Assembly (NCBI RefSeq): GCF_001695835.1
Contig: NZ_MBSO01000008.1
Coordinates: forward strand, 102,721-166,720
DNA length: 64,000 bases
From: Ensifer sp. LC11
GTDB taxonomy: Bacteria; Pseudomonadota; Alphaproteobacteria; Rhizobiales; Rhizobiaceae
Reading direction: 5' to 3'
In this document: positions 44,101 through 53,115 of the stretch, piece by piece
Layout: the number at the start of each line of letters is the position of its first letter
How positions within the stretch are numbered: position 1 is the first letter of the stretch
Program-made: the position numbers and the translations under genes
Notes under the pieces: generated by a model
Told to the model about the DNA's origin: nothing
Database searches by the model: none
What the model saw: the letters and a program-made list of their open reading frames with translations, nothing else

Positions 44101-44326
44101 GAGGCGTCGCCTGTGGCGCGCCGTTACCGGGAATCGCGTCAAGCGTGTGCTGCGAAGTAAATAGCCAGAAGAGGGCGATGTTTTTTTTCGCGCGCCGATG
44201 TACATTTTTAGCAGTTGATTCGCGTCCTGATCTGCGACTGGTGGTAATATTCGGCTTTGGCCGGCTGTTGGCGGCGGCAGCGCAAGTGCAGTTCCGGGAT
44301 GTGGATCCGGTACGGGGGCTGAACTC

Positions 44327-45067
44327 ATGGACATTTCGCAAGCAGGCATTGCTGTCTGGCCTTTGCCGACGGCACCGACGCGCGCACGCGGCGGTGGATT
44401 TTCGCGCGATCAGCTCTTGCGACGACTGGGCGAAGTCGCTGGGCGGAACGGTCTTGGAAGCGGCCTTTCGGCGCTGACGGAGTATGTCGGCGCGAGCCAC
44501 TATCTCCTGGCGCGCTACGACCTCTCGCAGGACAGTGGGCTTGACCACGTCGTCTGCTCCGACTGGCCGTTCGACGTCGTTCGGCGTCTTTCCGGCATCA
44601 TCACCGCGCTCCATGCCAAGACCACCGAGCTGGAAAAGTGCCTGGCGGTGCTGCAGCCGTGTTTCCACGCGCTTCCCGATGATATCGATCTGCCGCGGGG
44701 CATCAGCCGCGAGTATTGCGCGATCACCTTCAACGTCGGGCGTCTGCGCTTCTCGCTGATGCTCTTGGTCCCGGACGACGTGATCCTGTCGCAGGAGAGC
44801 CTGCGCGACGTCACGCTGCTGGCGGGCTATCTGGCAAGCTTCACCACGCGCGCCGAAGTCCGCCACGACCGCGACTTCGAGCTCACGGAGCGCGAGCTTG
44901 AGTGCCTCTTCTGGATCGCCGAAGGCAAGACGAGCGAAGAAATCGCGGTGATTCTTGGCATTTCGCGCAACACCATCAACAACTACATCACCAGCGTCAT
45001 GCGCAAGACCGCGACCAGGACGCGATCGGAAGCGATTGCTTACGCGGTGCGCAACAATCTTGTGTGA
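44327..45067 (+). CDS. visN: LuxR-type motility regulator VisN
   Basis: 246 aa, ATG at 44327 with GGGGGC upstream. N-terminal ligand-type domain (DQLLRRLGEVAGRNGLGSGL), C-terminal LuxR helix-turn-helix (ELTERELECLFWIAEGKTSE, then GISRNTINNYITSVMRK). VisN and VisR form the heterodimer at the top of the rhizobial motility cascade and activate rem. 12 nt before visR; controlled by the long AT-rich leader. Confidence 0.93.
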   Translation: MDISQAGIAVWPLPTAPTRARGGGFSRDQLLRRLGEVAGRNGLGSGLSALTEYVGASHYLLARYDLSQDSGLDHVVCSDWPFDVVRRLSGIITALHAKTTELEKCLAVLQPCFHALPDDIDLPRGISREYCAITFNVGRLRFSLMLLVPDDVILSQESLRDVTLLAGYLASFTTRAEVRHDRDFELTERELECLFWIAEGKTSEEIAVILGISRNTINNYITSVMRKTATRTRSEAIAYAVRNNLV

Positions 45068-45079
45068 GGAACGGGCGCG

Positions 45080-45826
45080 ATGACGCATTTTCTCGGCGGC
45101 GGGCGGATCGACGACGAACAGAAGCTTGCCAGAAACAGCAATCGTGCCGCGCGCGCGGCAACTTTGGTGACGCGCCTGCAGGCCATGCAGCGTCAGATCA
45201 ACGCCAAGCATTTCGCAGTGTTACGCCTCAACGGCAAGGGCACGGGCGGTGCGCGAAAACTGACCTGCGTCCTCGACAACTGGGGTCAGTTGGCCGAGGC
45301 GAACGCCCATGATCTCGTCAACGCCTTTGGCGAGGAACTGGTCGCCCATCTCGATCAATCGCTGCTGCCAGTTCTTTGGGACGGGGCAGGGGAGCACCAG
45401 GCCGCCGAACTTTCCGAGTTGGCGCCCTTTGCCTATCGGCTGAAGGGCCGCAAGCTTCCCTATTCGGGCATCGCCTTTCCCGTCAGGCTCGGCGCGCAGG
45501 GCAACGGCTACGTTGTCTTTGCGGGCAGCTATGTTGATGCCTCGACGGAACAGGTGGTCGACCTGCACGGTCGCAGCTGCATGATCATGACAGATCTTCT
45601 GGCAGCGGATGAAAAGCGGATTGCGCCGTCAGAAACGTTGAGTGACCGCGAGATCGCCTGCCTGCAGATGGCGGGCGACGGGCATATCAGCGAAGAGATT
45701 GCCGAGCGCATGGGCCTTTCGGTTCATACGGTCAACGCTTATCTCGGAGCTGCGACGACGAAGCTCGATTCGGTGAACCGGATCCAGGCGATCGCCAAGG
45801 CAATCCGCCTCGGCTACATCAGCTAA
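45080..45826 (+). CDS. visR: LuxR-type motility regulator VisR
   Basis: 248 aa. C-terminal helix-turn-helix (LSDREIACLQMAGDGHISEE, then GLSVHTVNAYLGAATTKL) and an N-terminal sensor-like domain of ~170 residues. Partner of VisN in one operon. A hairpin (45833-45858) follows the stop. Confidence 0.93.
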   Translation: MTHFLGGGRIDDEQKLARNSNRAARAATLVTRLQAMQRQINAKHFAVLRLNGKGTGGARKLTCVLDNWGQLAEANAHDLVNAFGEELVAHLDQSLLPVLWDGAGEHQAAELSELAPFAYRLKGRKLPYSGIAFPVRLGAQGNGYVVFAGSYVDASTEQVVDLHGRSCMIMTDLLAADEKRIAPSETLSDREIACLQMAGDGHISEEIAERMGLSVHTVNAYLGAATTKLDSVNRIQAIAKAIRLGYIS

Positions 45827-45832
45827 GCATCC

Positions 45833-45858
45833 TGCCTCAAGCGGAATCACTTGAGGCA
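45833..45858 (+). terminator. hairpin after visR
   Basis: TGCCTCAAG / CTTGAGGCA perfect 9-bp stem with an 8-nt loop starting 7 nt after the stop, extended by GCATC / GATGC outside. No clear T-run follows, so it is a candidate terminator only. A further 7-2-7 palindrome GCGTTCATGTGAACGC lies at 45899-45914. Confidence 0.55.
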
Positions 45859-46101
45859 GAAAGATGCTCTAGAATCAAAGTGCTAGAGTGTCCTTGGCGC
45901 GTTCATGTGAACGCATGGCGCTCTCAGACTTCGGCTCGATTTGTGTCGAGAACATCCGACGGCGCCGCGCTTTATCAAACGCGCAAAGGCAGCCATAGCC
46001 CTTGCTGCGTGCCTCTTTGGATCGAGGTCGATTTATGGAGATGTGCAGGAGGCAACGATGGCTTGCAGCGTCGCCGATCCTGAAAGAGGGGGCGCGGCGG
46101 C

Positions 46102-46542
46102 TCAGCTCGCGAGCGGCAGCTCATAGGTCTTGGCGAATTTCGCGTCCTCCAGGCTCTTTGCCAGGAATGCGGTATTCGCGTCCGGATCGGACGAAGGGTT
46201 CTGGAAGCTGATGTGGCTGATCTCGATCCCCGCCGTCTCGTTGCCGAGTGAAAGGCGGACGTAGATCGTCACACCGCGTGGCTTGAGTTCGAGGTCGAGG
46301 ACGATTTCCGGTTCGCAGTCCCAATCCAGATTGTAGTTGCCGCCGAGACCGAAGTTCACCGTGCCGGGCAGAAAGTAGAGCTCGGCGGCTGATTCGACGA
46401 GATCAGCGAGGCTGGCATAAGACTCGAACCGCAACAAAGCGATGAAGTCTGCAGCGTCGATCAGACGCAGTTCAGTCGCCACAGGGCGAATTGCTTCAGC
46501 TACGATCTGTTCCCGCTTCTCGGAGAATTCGCACTTTTTCAT
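46102..46542 (-). CDS. 146-aa hypothetical protein at the end of the flhB operon
   Basis: ATG at 46542, 5 nt after the flhB stop, so probably co-transcribed with it. Acidic soluble protein without signal peptide or membrane segment; central WDCEPEIVLDLELKPRGVTI and IEISHISFQNPSSDPDAN suggest a beta-rich fold. Counterparts appear to occupy the same place in related genomes, but no function is known to me; a flagellar link is inferred from position. Confidence 0.65.
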   Translation of the reverse strand: MKKCEFSEKREQIVAEAIRPVATELRLIDAADFIALLRFESYASLADLVESAAELYFLPGTVNFGLGGNYNLDWDCEPEIVLDLELKPRGVTIYVRLSLGNETAGIEISHISFQNPSSDPDANTAFLAKSLEDAKFAKTYELPLAS

Positions 46543-46547
46543 CGGAG

Positions 46548-47624
46548 TTATGTCATCCGTTTTGGTTGCGACGCATGCACCCTGTGAATGAGTTCGGCAA
46601 CAGCCTTGTAAAACACGGGTGGAATCACACTATCGACCGAGACTTGTGCAAACATGGAGCGTGCAAGCGGCGGGTCCTCGAATACCGGCACGCCGTTTTT
46701 CTCTGCAATTTCACGGATTTTAAGGGCCACCAGATCCTGGCCCATCGCCACGACGATCGGCGCGTCGCTCTCCTCGCGGACATAACGCAAGGCAACGGCA
46801 TAGTGGGTCGGGTTGGCAATGACGAGCGTGGCGCGCGGGACCGACGAAATCATCCGCTTGCGCGCCCGGTCGCGCTGCATCGAGCGCAGGCGCGACTTGA
46901 CGATTGGATCGCCCTGGGCCTGCTTCATTTCCTCCTTCACTTCCTGCTTGGTCATCATCAACTCGGTGTACCAATGATGCCGCGACCAGAAGAGGTCGGC
47001 GATCGCCAGCACGGCGGTCGCCAGCAGGATAACGATCATGATCTCGTTGAGGTCGCCCGACATCGTCGCAAACATCGTCACCGGATCGGAGAACATCAGG
47101 TCGAGCGTCGCGAAGTAATCATTCCAAAGCACCAGAACGACGACGACCGAAACGATGATGATCTTGAACAGCGACTTGCCGAATTCGACGAGACCCTGGA
47201 TGCCGAAGATGCGCTTCAAGCCAGCCATCGGCGACACACGGTTCATCTTCGGCTGGATACGGTCCAGAACCGGCCGCGGCAGGTTCTGGAAGATCGAGGC
47301 GCCGACGCCAAAGACGATGAGCAGCACGAACACCGGGACAAGCAGGGCCGTCGATTTCCACGCGAGATGGGTAATGAGTGCCACGACGTCGGTCGCATTC
47401 TCCAGCCGCCAGGCCTCGGGTTGCTCAAAGATATCCTTGAGCGCCTCGGTCATTGTGGCGACACCGTCGGCCATGAAGAAGACGAAGAAAATATAGATCG
47501 CGAGCGTCGATGCGAACATCGTGGCCTCGCGCGAGAAGGGCACGTTACCTTTTTCGGCCGCGTCGGAGATCTTCTTCTCGGACGGGGCCTCTGTTTTGCT
47601 GTCTTTATCCTGATCGTCCGACAT
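46548..47624 (-). CDS. flhB: flagellar export switch protein FlhB
   Basis: 358 aa. Four membrane segments in the first ~210 residues, then the cytoplasmic domain with the autocleavage motif NPTH ([15 protein letters not shown] near 263-270). Switches export from rod/hook to filament proteins. 207 nt after fliG, with a strong 13-bp hairpin in between. Confidence 0.95.
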   Translation of the reverse strand: MSDDQDKDSKTEAPSEKKISDAAEKGNVPFSREATMFASTLAIYIFFVFFMADGVATMTEALKDIFEQPEAWRLENATDVVALITHLAWKSTALLVPVFVLLIVFGVGASIFQNLPRPVLDRIQPKMNRVSPMAGLKRIFGIQGLVEFGKSLFKIIIVSVVVVLVLWNDYFATLDLMFSDPVTMFATMSGDLNEIMIVILLATAVLAIADLFWSRHHWYTELMMTKQEVKEEMKQAQGDPIVKSRLRSMQRDRARKRMISSVPRATLVIANPTHYAVALRYVREESDAPIVVAMGQDLVALKIREIAEKNGVPVFEDPPLARSMFAQVSVDSVIPPVFYKAVAELIHRVHASQPKRMT

Positions 47625-47723
47625 GAGACAGGACGGCTCCCGGTTCCCTCTGCGCCGCCACGCGTCCTAGCAGACGTGGGCCCTAGCTTCCTGTAGTGAA
47701 CCCAGAGGGTAAGGCAGGCAAGA

Positions 47724-47753
47724 GTTGAGCCCCGGCATTCGCCGGGGCTCAAC
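47724..47753. repeat. 13-bp hairpin between fliG and flhB
   Basis: GTTGAGCCCCGGC-ATTC-GCCGGGGCTCAAC, perfect, 4-nt loop, no U-tract on either strand. It may stabilise the fliG 3' end or uncouple flhB expression. Confidence 0.75.
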
Positions 47754-47831
47754 AGAAAATACTGTCTGGGGGGACGGTTGCACCAGCCGCCTGGGCAGCC
47801 GGTCGAACGGGCAAGGGTGCCTTGCCGCCGA

Positions 47832-48863
47832 TCAGGCGGCTTGCACGTCCTTTTCCTTGAGTTCGAGCTGCCCGCTGGCGGCCAGTCGGATGGCTTCCTG
47901 CGTGATCGAGCGCCGGGCAATGGCAATGTCGCGCGGGTTGATGCCGGTGTCGCCCATGGAGAGATCGGACTCGATCATGCGGCGCTGGCGCGCGCCGATC
48001 GAGGCGAGCACCGATTCGCGCAGTTCCGCTGTGGAGCCGCGCAGCGCCATGGTGATGATGTCGGTCGACACGTCGTTGAACAGCTGAACGCGGCTGCGCT
48101 GCGGCATGTAAAGGACGTCGTCGAAGAGGAAGATCTTCGGGCGAACCTTGTTGGCGGACGCGGTGCTGAGTGATTCGAGTGAGGCAAGCAGGGTGTCGAC
48201 CTGCGGCTTGTCGAGTTCGTTCATGACCTCGGCGATCTTGGCGGGGCCCGCCGAATTGCGCTCCGCTTCCATCTCGCCGATCATTTCCATGACGCGGTTT
48301 TCGATGATCGCGGCGGCCTTCGGGTTCACGTCCTTCATGTTGACGGCGCGCTTCAGGATGTCCGGCCGCTGCCCTTCGGACAGCTGCAGCAGCACCTTGG
48401 CGCCGAAGCTCGAAGGCATCATCGACAGAACATAGGCGATCGTCTGCGGATGCTCCTTGGTAAGCTGTACGGAGACCGCCACCGGGTCGCATTCCTGCAG
48501 GCGGTCCCAGATGCTGGCTTCATAGGATTGGAACGTGGCGCGGCGGCCGAGCAGGCCGTCGACTTCGTCCGGGGTCAGGCCCTCTTCGAGGATGCTCTCG
48601 ATCGCCTTGGCATTGTCCATGAGGCCGGCGCCCTCGGTGAAGAGGTCTTCGAACTCGTTGACGAGGGCTTCCAGCTCGTGCGGCGGAATGGCGCGCAGCG
48701 ACTGCGCCGATGCAATGATCGACTGCAGTTCGCTCTGGGTGAAGAACTTCAAGAGCTTGCTCGCGACGCCCTTGCCCATGGCAAGCAGAACCGCCGCCGC
48801 CTTGTCCGTCTGGCTGAGCGGCCTTGATAGCGCCTGAGCCTCGAAACTTTCGAAATCCATCAT
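47832..48863 (-). CDS. fliG: flagellar rotor switch protein FliG
   Basis: 343 aa. Three-part FliG: N-terminal FliF-binding domain, middle domain with the EHPQ motif (LTKEHPQTIAYVLSMMPSSF), and C-terminal torque helix with charged residues (PQRSRVQLFNDVSTDIITMA, then RGSTAELRESVLASI). Contacts MotA and FliM. 32 nt after fliN in the leftward motor operon. Confidence 0.95.
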   Translation of the reverse strand: MMDFESFEAQALSRPLSQTDKAAAVLLAMGKGVASKLLKFFTQSELQSIIASAQSLRAIPPHELEALVNEFEDLFTEGAGLMDNAKAIESILEEGLTPDEVDGLLGRRATFQSYEASIWDRLQECDPVAVSVQLTKEHPQTIAYVLSMMPSSFGAKVLLQLSEGQRPDILKRAVNMKDVNPKAAAIIENRVMEMIGEMEAERNSAGPAKIAEVMNELDKPQVDTLLASLESLSTASANKVRPKIFLFDDVLYMPQRSRVQLFNDVSTDIITMALRGSTAELRESVLASIGARQRRMIESDLSMGDTGINPRDIAIARRSITQEAIRLAASGQLELKEKDVQAA

Positions 48864-48895
48864 GGATTCATCCTTCGCCCGATCATCGGGCCCTA

Positions 48896-49519
48896 CTAAG
48901 ACTTCTTGCCGCCCTTGATCTCGATGAGTTTGACGCCGAAGCGGGTATCGTCGCCATCGAGAACGGTAATTTCGCCACGGCCGATGACCCGGCCATTGAC
49001 CATGATCTCGACCGGTTCGCCGATGCGGCGATCCAGCGCGATCGTGGCGCCTTCGCTGAGGTTCATGAGACCGGAAACCTGCATCCGGCTGGTGCCGAGC
49101 ACGATCTGGACATCGATCGGGATATCCATGATCAGATCGAGATTGGCCGTCATGCCACTGCCGGGCGGCGTGTCGATGGCTGCGTCCGCGCTGTCGAAGG
49201 ACGTTGCTGCGAAATCGGTGCCGCCGAAGTCGCTCGACGCGGAGCTTCCGCCCAGATCAGCGCCGAAGTCGCTGGAGCCGAAGTCGCTGGAACCGAAATC
49301 GCCGCCGAATGCGTCGAGACCACCGGCCGGCGCGCCAAACTCGCTGCCGAATTCGGTTGTCGTGCCCAGCGCTTCATCGCCGAACTCCGAGCCGAAGGCG
49401 GTCGGCGCGTCCGAATCCTGCTTGAGGACACCGCGCAGGTCGTTGATCGCCTGGTCGAGTTCCATGTCTCCGACAGCGACGTCTGCCTGTTCGTTGATGG
49501 GTGCTTTCTTGGGTGCCAT
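48896..49519 (-). CDS. fliN: flagellar switch protein FliN
   Basis: 207 aa from the ATG at 49519. The C-terminal ~80 residues are the SpoA domain ([40 protein letters not shown]). The N-terminal ~125 residues are long and low in complexity, with repeated GSxFG/SSDFG units ([16 protein letters not shown]). Forms the C-ring base with FliM. Longer than the ~137-aa E. coli protein because of that region. Confidence 0.92.
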   Translation of the reverse strand: MAPKKAPINEQADVAVGDMELDQAINDLRGVLKQDSDAPTAFGSEFGDEALGTTTEFGSEFGAPAGGLDAFGGDFGSSDFGSSDFGADLGGSSASSDFGGTDFAATSFDSADAAIDTPPGSGMTANLDLIMDIPIDVQIVLGTSRMQVSGLMNLSEGATIALDRRIGEPVEIMVNGRVIGRGEITVLDGDDTRFGVKLIEIKGGKKS

Positions 49520-49579
49520 GTGAGAACTATTCCAGTTGAAGCTTGCCTCAGGCATGCTGCGAGCGCGCGGCAGGCCGAT

Positions 49580-50524
49580 TTAACTCATGATGTGGCGAAG
49601 GATATCCTGTTCGGAACCGTGGGTATCCTTGACCCTGACCGTATACTTCGAACCCGAGCGACCGAATTCGCAGACATAGAGGTCGCGGCCGTTGGCGTTG
49701 ACGTCGACGCGGACGTCCTGGGTGTCGTGGAAGGCGATGACGTCGCCCGGCTGCAGGCGGCTGATCGTATCAAGCGTCAGGCTTTCGAGCCGGACCCGCG
49801 CTTCGATCGTCACCGCCGAGCGGCGAACCTGCTCCTCGAGCTGTTCCGTCCACTCGGTCTTGGCCTTGCGCTGCTGGTTGCTGCCCTTGGGGAAGACGAT
49901 CGTGGTCTTCAAAAGCACGCTCTGCGGAACGATGATCGAGAAGGTGGAAAGAACCGGGCCGAAACCGATCGTCATATCGATGGCGCCCGCATGGACGTCC
50001 TCGACCATCGGGTCGGGCTTAGGGCGGGCCGTGCTGTTGAGGGGCCGTTCGACAACCGGCTCGAAGCCACCTGGGGCGCTGACGGCGGTGCGCAGCACGT
50101 CGGCGATCTTCTCGAAAAGCGGCACCGCGACGTCGATCTCGATCTGAGAAAGGGCGCGTGGCTGCGGCTCCTCGATGCCGGCCGGCTCGGCCCCAAGCAG
50201 GGCCTCGACCAGGGTGATGATGATGGGGCTGTCGCAGCCGATCTGAAAATCCGTGCACCAGTTGCGCAGCGAAACGTCGCTGATCAGTACGCCCGTGCCG
50301 AGGGCGGAGATCAGTTCCCGGCGAAGACCGGTCCTGTAGCCGGCATAGCCGATGGCGATGTCGAGATCCGTCTCTGCCCGGCAGATATCGGGCAGGAACT
50401 CGCCGAAGACCTGGCCGAGTTCGAGGGCCAGCCGGCCGATCACCCGGTCGTCGCCGAGTGCGCCGGTCATGCGCGCCAGCAGTTTCCGGTCGAATGCGTG
50501 TACGTTGGATGTCGCGGAATTCAT
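49580..50524 (-). CDS. fliM: flagellar switch protein FliM (divergent)
   Basis: 314 aa. The middle domain (CheC-like: GTGVLISDVSLRNWCTDFQI, ALSQIEIDVAVPLFEKIADV) and C-terminal SpoA domain (ISRLQPGDVIAFHDTQDVRV) are recognisable. The N-terminal CheY-binding peptide LSQxEIDALL of enteric FliM is not present at the start; residues 1-25 read MNSATSNVHAFDRKLLARMT. Rhizobial FliM is known to be divergent. 4 nt after motA. Confidence 0.85.
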   Translation of the reverse strand: MNSATSNVHAFDRKLLARMTGALGDDRVIGRLALELGQVFGEFLPDICRAETDLDIAIGYAGYRTGLRRELISALGTGVLISDVSLRNWCTDFQIGCDSPIIITLVEALLGAEPAGIEEPQPRALSQIEIDVAVPLFEKIADVLRTAVSAPGGFEPVVERPLNSTARPKPDPMVEDVHAGAIDMTIGFGPVLSTFSIIVPQSVLLKTTIVFPKGSNQQRKAKTEWTEQLEEQVRRSAVTIEARVRLESLTLDTISRLQPGDVIAFHDTQDVRVDVNANGRDLYVCEFGRSGSKYTVRVKDTHGSEQDILRHIMS

Positions 50525-50528
50525 GGGA

Positions 50529-51407
50529 TCAAGCCGCCTTGCTGTCGCCGCCGCCGCCGGGGTTCATCATTTCCTGCTCGACCGCGTCGATCGACGGGCG
50601 CTCGTAGGCCGAGATGGTCTTGCGGCCATATTCGAGTGCGACCTGCGGTACCGAACCGTTCATGTAGGCCAGCAGCGTCTGCTTGACGATGATGTAGAGC
50701 CGGTTCTGCTTTTCGCGCACCGACTTGATGTTGGCGACGAGCGGCGCGACGATCGAATAGGAGAGGAACACGCCGAGCAGCGTACCGACAAGTGCTGCCG
50801 CGATCTTGGCGCCGAGAACTTCGGGCGCCTCGCTGATGGCGCCCATCGCCTTTATGACGCCGAGAACGGCCGCGACGATACCGATCGCCGGGAAGGCATC
50901 GCCCATGGTGTTCAGCGCGTGGTAGCACTTCATCTTGTCGTGGGTGATGGTCTGGATTTCCTCGTCCATCAGCGCTTCGATCTCGTGTGAGCGGGCGTTG
51001 CCGATGATGATCAGGCGAACGTAGTCGCAGATGAAGGCGGTCAGTTCCTTGTTCTTCACGACCGTCGGCGCCGACTGGAAGATCGAGGATTCTTCCGGGT
51101 TGTCGATGTGGCTTTCAATCTCGTTGCGCGACTTGGTGCGCAGGTCCCGCATCAGCGAGTAGAGAACGCCGAGCGTGTCGAGATATTCGCGCTCCTTCGG
51201 CACCTTGTGGCGAAAGGCTTCGCCGAGTGCCTTGCCGGTATCCTTCACCACCTTCATCGAATTGGCCATGATGAAGCCGCCGACGCCAGCGCCGCCGATG
51301 ATCAGCAGTTCGAAGGGCTGGTTGAGGACTTCCATGTGGCCGCCCATCGCCAGATAGCCGCCGAGGATACAGCCGAACGTCACAAGAAGTCCGATGATGA
51401 TATTCAT
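50529..51407 (-). CDS. motA: flagellar motor stator protein MotA
   Basis: 292 aa. Four membrane segments: N-terminal pair ([40 protein letters not shown]) and a later pair ([37 protein letters not shown]), separated by a ~100-residue cytoplasmic domain with the charged residues that contact FliG. First gene of the leftward operon. motB is not in this window. Confidence 0.93.
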   Translation of the reverse strand: MNIIIGLLVTFGCILGGYLAMGGHMEVLNQPFELLIIGGAGVGGFIMANSMKVVKDTGKALGEAFRHKVPKEREYLDTLGVLYSLMRDLRTKSRNEIESHIDNPEESSIFQSAPTVVKNKELTAFICDYVRLIIIGNARSHEIEALMDEEIQTITHDKMKCYHALNTMGDAFPAIGIVAAVLGVIKAMGAISEAPEVLGAKIAAALVGTLLGVFLSYSIVAPLVANIKSVREKQNRLYIIVKQTLLAYMNGSVPQVALEYGRKTISAYERPSIDAVEQEMMNPGGGGDSKAA

Positions 51408-51589
51408 TTTCGATACCTGTCGCGATCTTATTTTCCGCTAACGGGATACGGTTTGATGCTTGCGTGAGGCTGGCCGGTCCAGGCGACGGCGGCATTCATC
51501 GGGACAGGTTCGCGCAAGGCTATCCGGTCAGGATTTGCCAAGGCAGGCTCTGGGTCTGTCTGTGTCATTCCGGCAGGGGCGAACCGATC
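51408..51589. other. divergent promoter region motA / DUF1217-flgF
   Basis: 182 nt from which the motor operon reads left and the flgF operon reads right. AT-rich spots at 51425-51460 (TTATTTTCCGCTAACGGG) could hold promoters; no palindrome is obvious. Confidence 0.5.
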
Positions 51590-52369
51590 GTGACCACGAC
51601 CTATACGAGCTACAAGCTGATAACGGCCGACTTGACGAAGTCGCTGGCCCGCGTTGCCGAGCAGCCGGACGTGGCGCGAGAGACGGAGTATTACCTGTCG
51701 AAGATCGGCGACGTCAAAACGATCGACGATTTCTTCGCCGATACCAGGCTCTACAACTACGCCGTGAAGGCGCACGGTCTGGAAGACATGGCCTATGCCA
51801 AGGCTTTCATGCGCAAGGTGCTGACCGAAGGCATCGACAACGATGATGCCTTCGCCAACAAGCTAACCGACACGCGCTACAAGCAGCTCGTCGAATCGCT
51901 GAACTTCGCCGCCCATGGTGCGGCCGCCACATCCTTCGACCGGGCCCAGAAGGGCGTCGCCGACAAATATGCCCGCCAGACGCTGGAACAGGACGCTGGC
52001 GAGGAGAATGCCGGCGTGCGGCTTGCGCTCTATTTTTCGCGCATGGCGCCGACGATCGACAGCGGCTATGCCATCATCGCTGACGAGGCGCTTGCCCAAG
52101 TGGTGCGCACGACCCTGCAACTGCCCGACGAATTCGCCGCGACAAATGTCGATCGTCAGGCCGAGGCCTATGAACAGGCACTCGATTTCAAGGATTTCCA
52201 GGATCCGGCCAAGGTCACCGAGTTTCTCGACCGGTTCACGGCTCTCTGGGAAGTCAAAAATTCAACGGACGGTTACGATCCGCTCGCGGTCTTCGGCTCG
52301 TCGAGTGGCTACGGCATTTCTTCCGATCTTCTCCTGTCCATCAACAGCCTGAAACTCGGGGGAAACTGA
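51590..52369 (+). CDS. DUF1217 flagellar-cluster protein
   Basis: 259 aa from the GTG at 51590; the upstream open part lacks coding character. DUF1217 features: helical, with YYLSKIGDVKTIDDFFADTR, FMRKVLTEGIDNDDAFANKL and RLALYFSRMAPTIDSGYAII, the last reminiscent of flagellar structural helices. Found in alphaproteobacterial flagellar clusters; reported as needed for flagella in some species but its role is not settled. Immediately upstream of flgF (2 nt). Confidence 0.75.
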   Translation: MTTTYTSYKLITADLTKSLARVAEQPDVARETEYYLSKIGDVKTIDDFFADTRLYNYAVKAHGLEDMAYAKAFMRKVLTEGIDNDDAFANKLTDTRYKQLVESLNFAAHGAAATSFDRAQKGVADKYARQTLEQDAGEENAGVRLALYFSRMAPTIDSGYAIIADEALAQVVRTTLQLPDEFAATNVDRQAEAYEQALDFKDFQDPAKVTEFLDRFTALWEVKNSTDGYDPLAVFGSSSGYGISSDLLLSINSLKLGGN

Positions 52370-52371
52370 AC

Positions 52372-53097
52372 GTGCAAACCGGTCTATATGTCGCGATATC
52401 GTCGCAGATGGCGCTCGAAAAGCGCCTCAACACACTTGCCGACAACATCGCGAACTCCAGCACCGTCGGCTTCCGCGGCACCGAGGTGAAGTTCAACCAG
52501 ATGCTCGGCGACACCAAGCCGACCAAGGTTGCCTATGTCAGCAAGGGCGAGGAGTTTCTGAACACCAGCAACGGCTCGCTGTCGCGCACCGGCTCGGCAC
52601 TCGACTTCGCCATCAAGGGCGATGCCTGGTTTCAGATTGAGACGCCGTCGGGGCCGGCGCTGACGCGTGACGGGCGTTTCACGCTTACCGAAACCGGCGA
52701 CCTCGTCACGATCCGCGGCTATCCCGTGCTCGATGCCGGCGGTGCGCCGATCCAGCTCAACGGCAATGGCGGCGACATCACCGTCGGCGCCGACGGCGCG
52801 CTCCATCAAAACGGCGTCGCCGTCGCCTCGCTCGGTCTCTACGAGGCCGATTTCAGCAAGGGCTTCATGCGCCTCGACAACAGCGCCGTTCAACCGGCCG
52901 CACAGGCCGAGCCCGTCGTCGACCGTTTCGACGTGGGCGTCATGCAGGGCTTCGTCGAGGAGTCCAACGTCAACGCTGTCCAGGAAATATCGCAGTTGAT
53001 CATGGTGACCCGTGCCTTCGACAACATCACCGCCCTCCTGCGTGACAGCGAAGGATCGCTTGAGGAAGCGGTCAAGACGCTTGGCGGCAGTCGTTAA
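52372..53097 (+). CDS. flgF: flagellar proximal rod protein FlgF
   Basis: 241 aa, GTG start at 52372. Flagellar rod/hook N-terminal motif MALEKRLNTLADNIANSSTV and C-terminal NVNAVQEISQLIMVTRAFDN. Periplasmic rod subunit exported by the flagellar apparatus, so no signal peptide. 18 nt before fliI. Confidence 0.93.
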   Translation: MQTGLYVAISSQMALEKRLNTLADNIANSSTVGFRGTEVKFNQMLGDTKPTKVAYVSKGEEFLNTSNGSLSRTGSALDFAIKGDAWFQIETPSGPALTRDGRFTLTETGDLVTIRGYPVLDAGGAPIQLNGNGGDITVGADGALHQNGVAVASLGLYEADFSKGFMRLDNSAVQPAAQAEPVVDRFDVGVMQGFVEESNVNAVQEISQLIMVTRAFDNITALLRDSEGSLEEAVKTLGGSR

Positions 53098-53115
53098 TCT
53101 CTGACGGACATCGGT

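Larger units (their letters stand above)
43548..44326. other. AT-rich leader region of visNR
   Basis: About 780 nt, strikingly AT-rich between 43690 and 44060. It holds two strong palindromes (43870-43894 and 44081-44100), several TATA-like runs (TATATTGATAAAATGAGC), and a possible 39-codon frame at 44041-44160 without a well-placed ribosome-binding site. No other gene is apparent. Confidence 0.6.

Noticed and set aside
44041..44160. 39-codon frame beginning MKKNTLSINILQLCGD in the visN leader.
   Set aside because: The GGAGGA stretch is about 12 nt from the ATG, too far for a normal site, and the second half looks out of frame; kept only as part of a finding.
46491..47696. 401-codon plus-strand frame opposite flhB.
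   Set aside because: Antisense shadow; flhB has the NPTH cleavage motif and membrane segments on the other strand.
48824..50686. 620-codon plus-strand frame across fliN, fliM and motA.
   Set aside because: It spans three well-supported minus-strand genes and shows no domain, so it is a codon-bias artefact.
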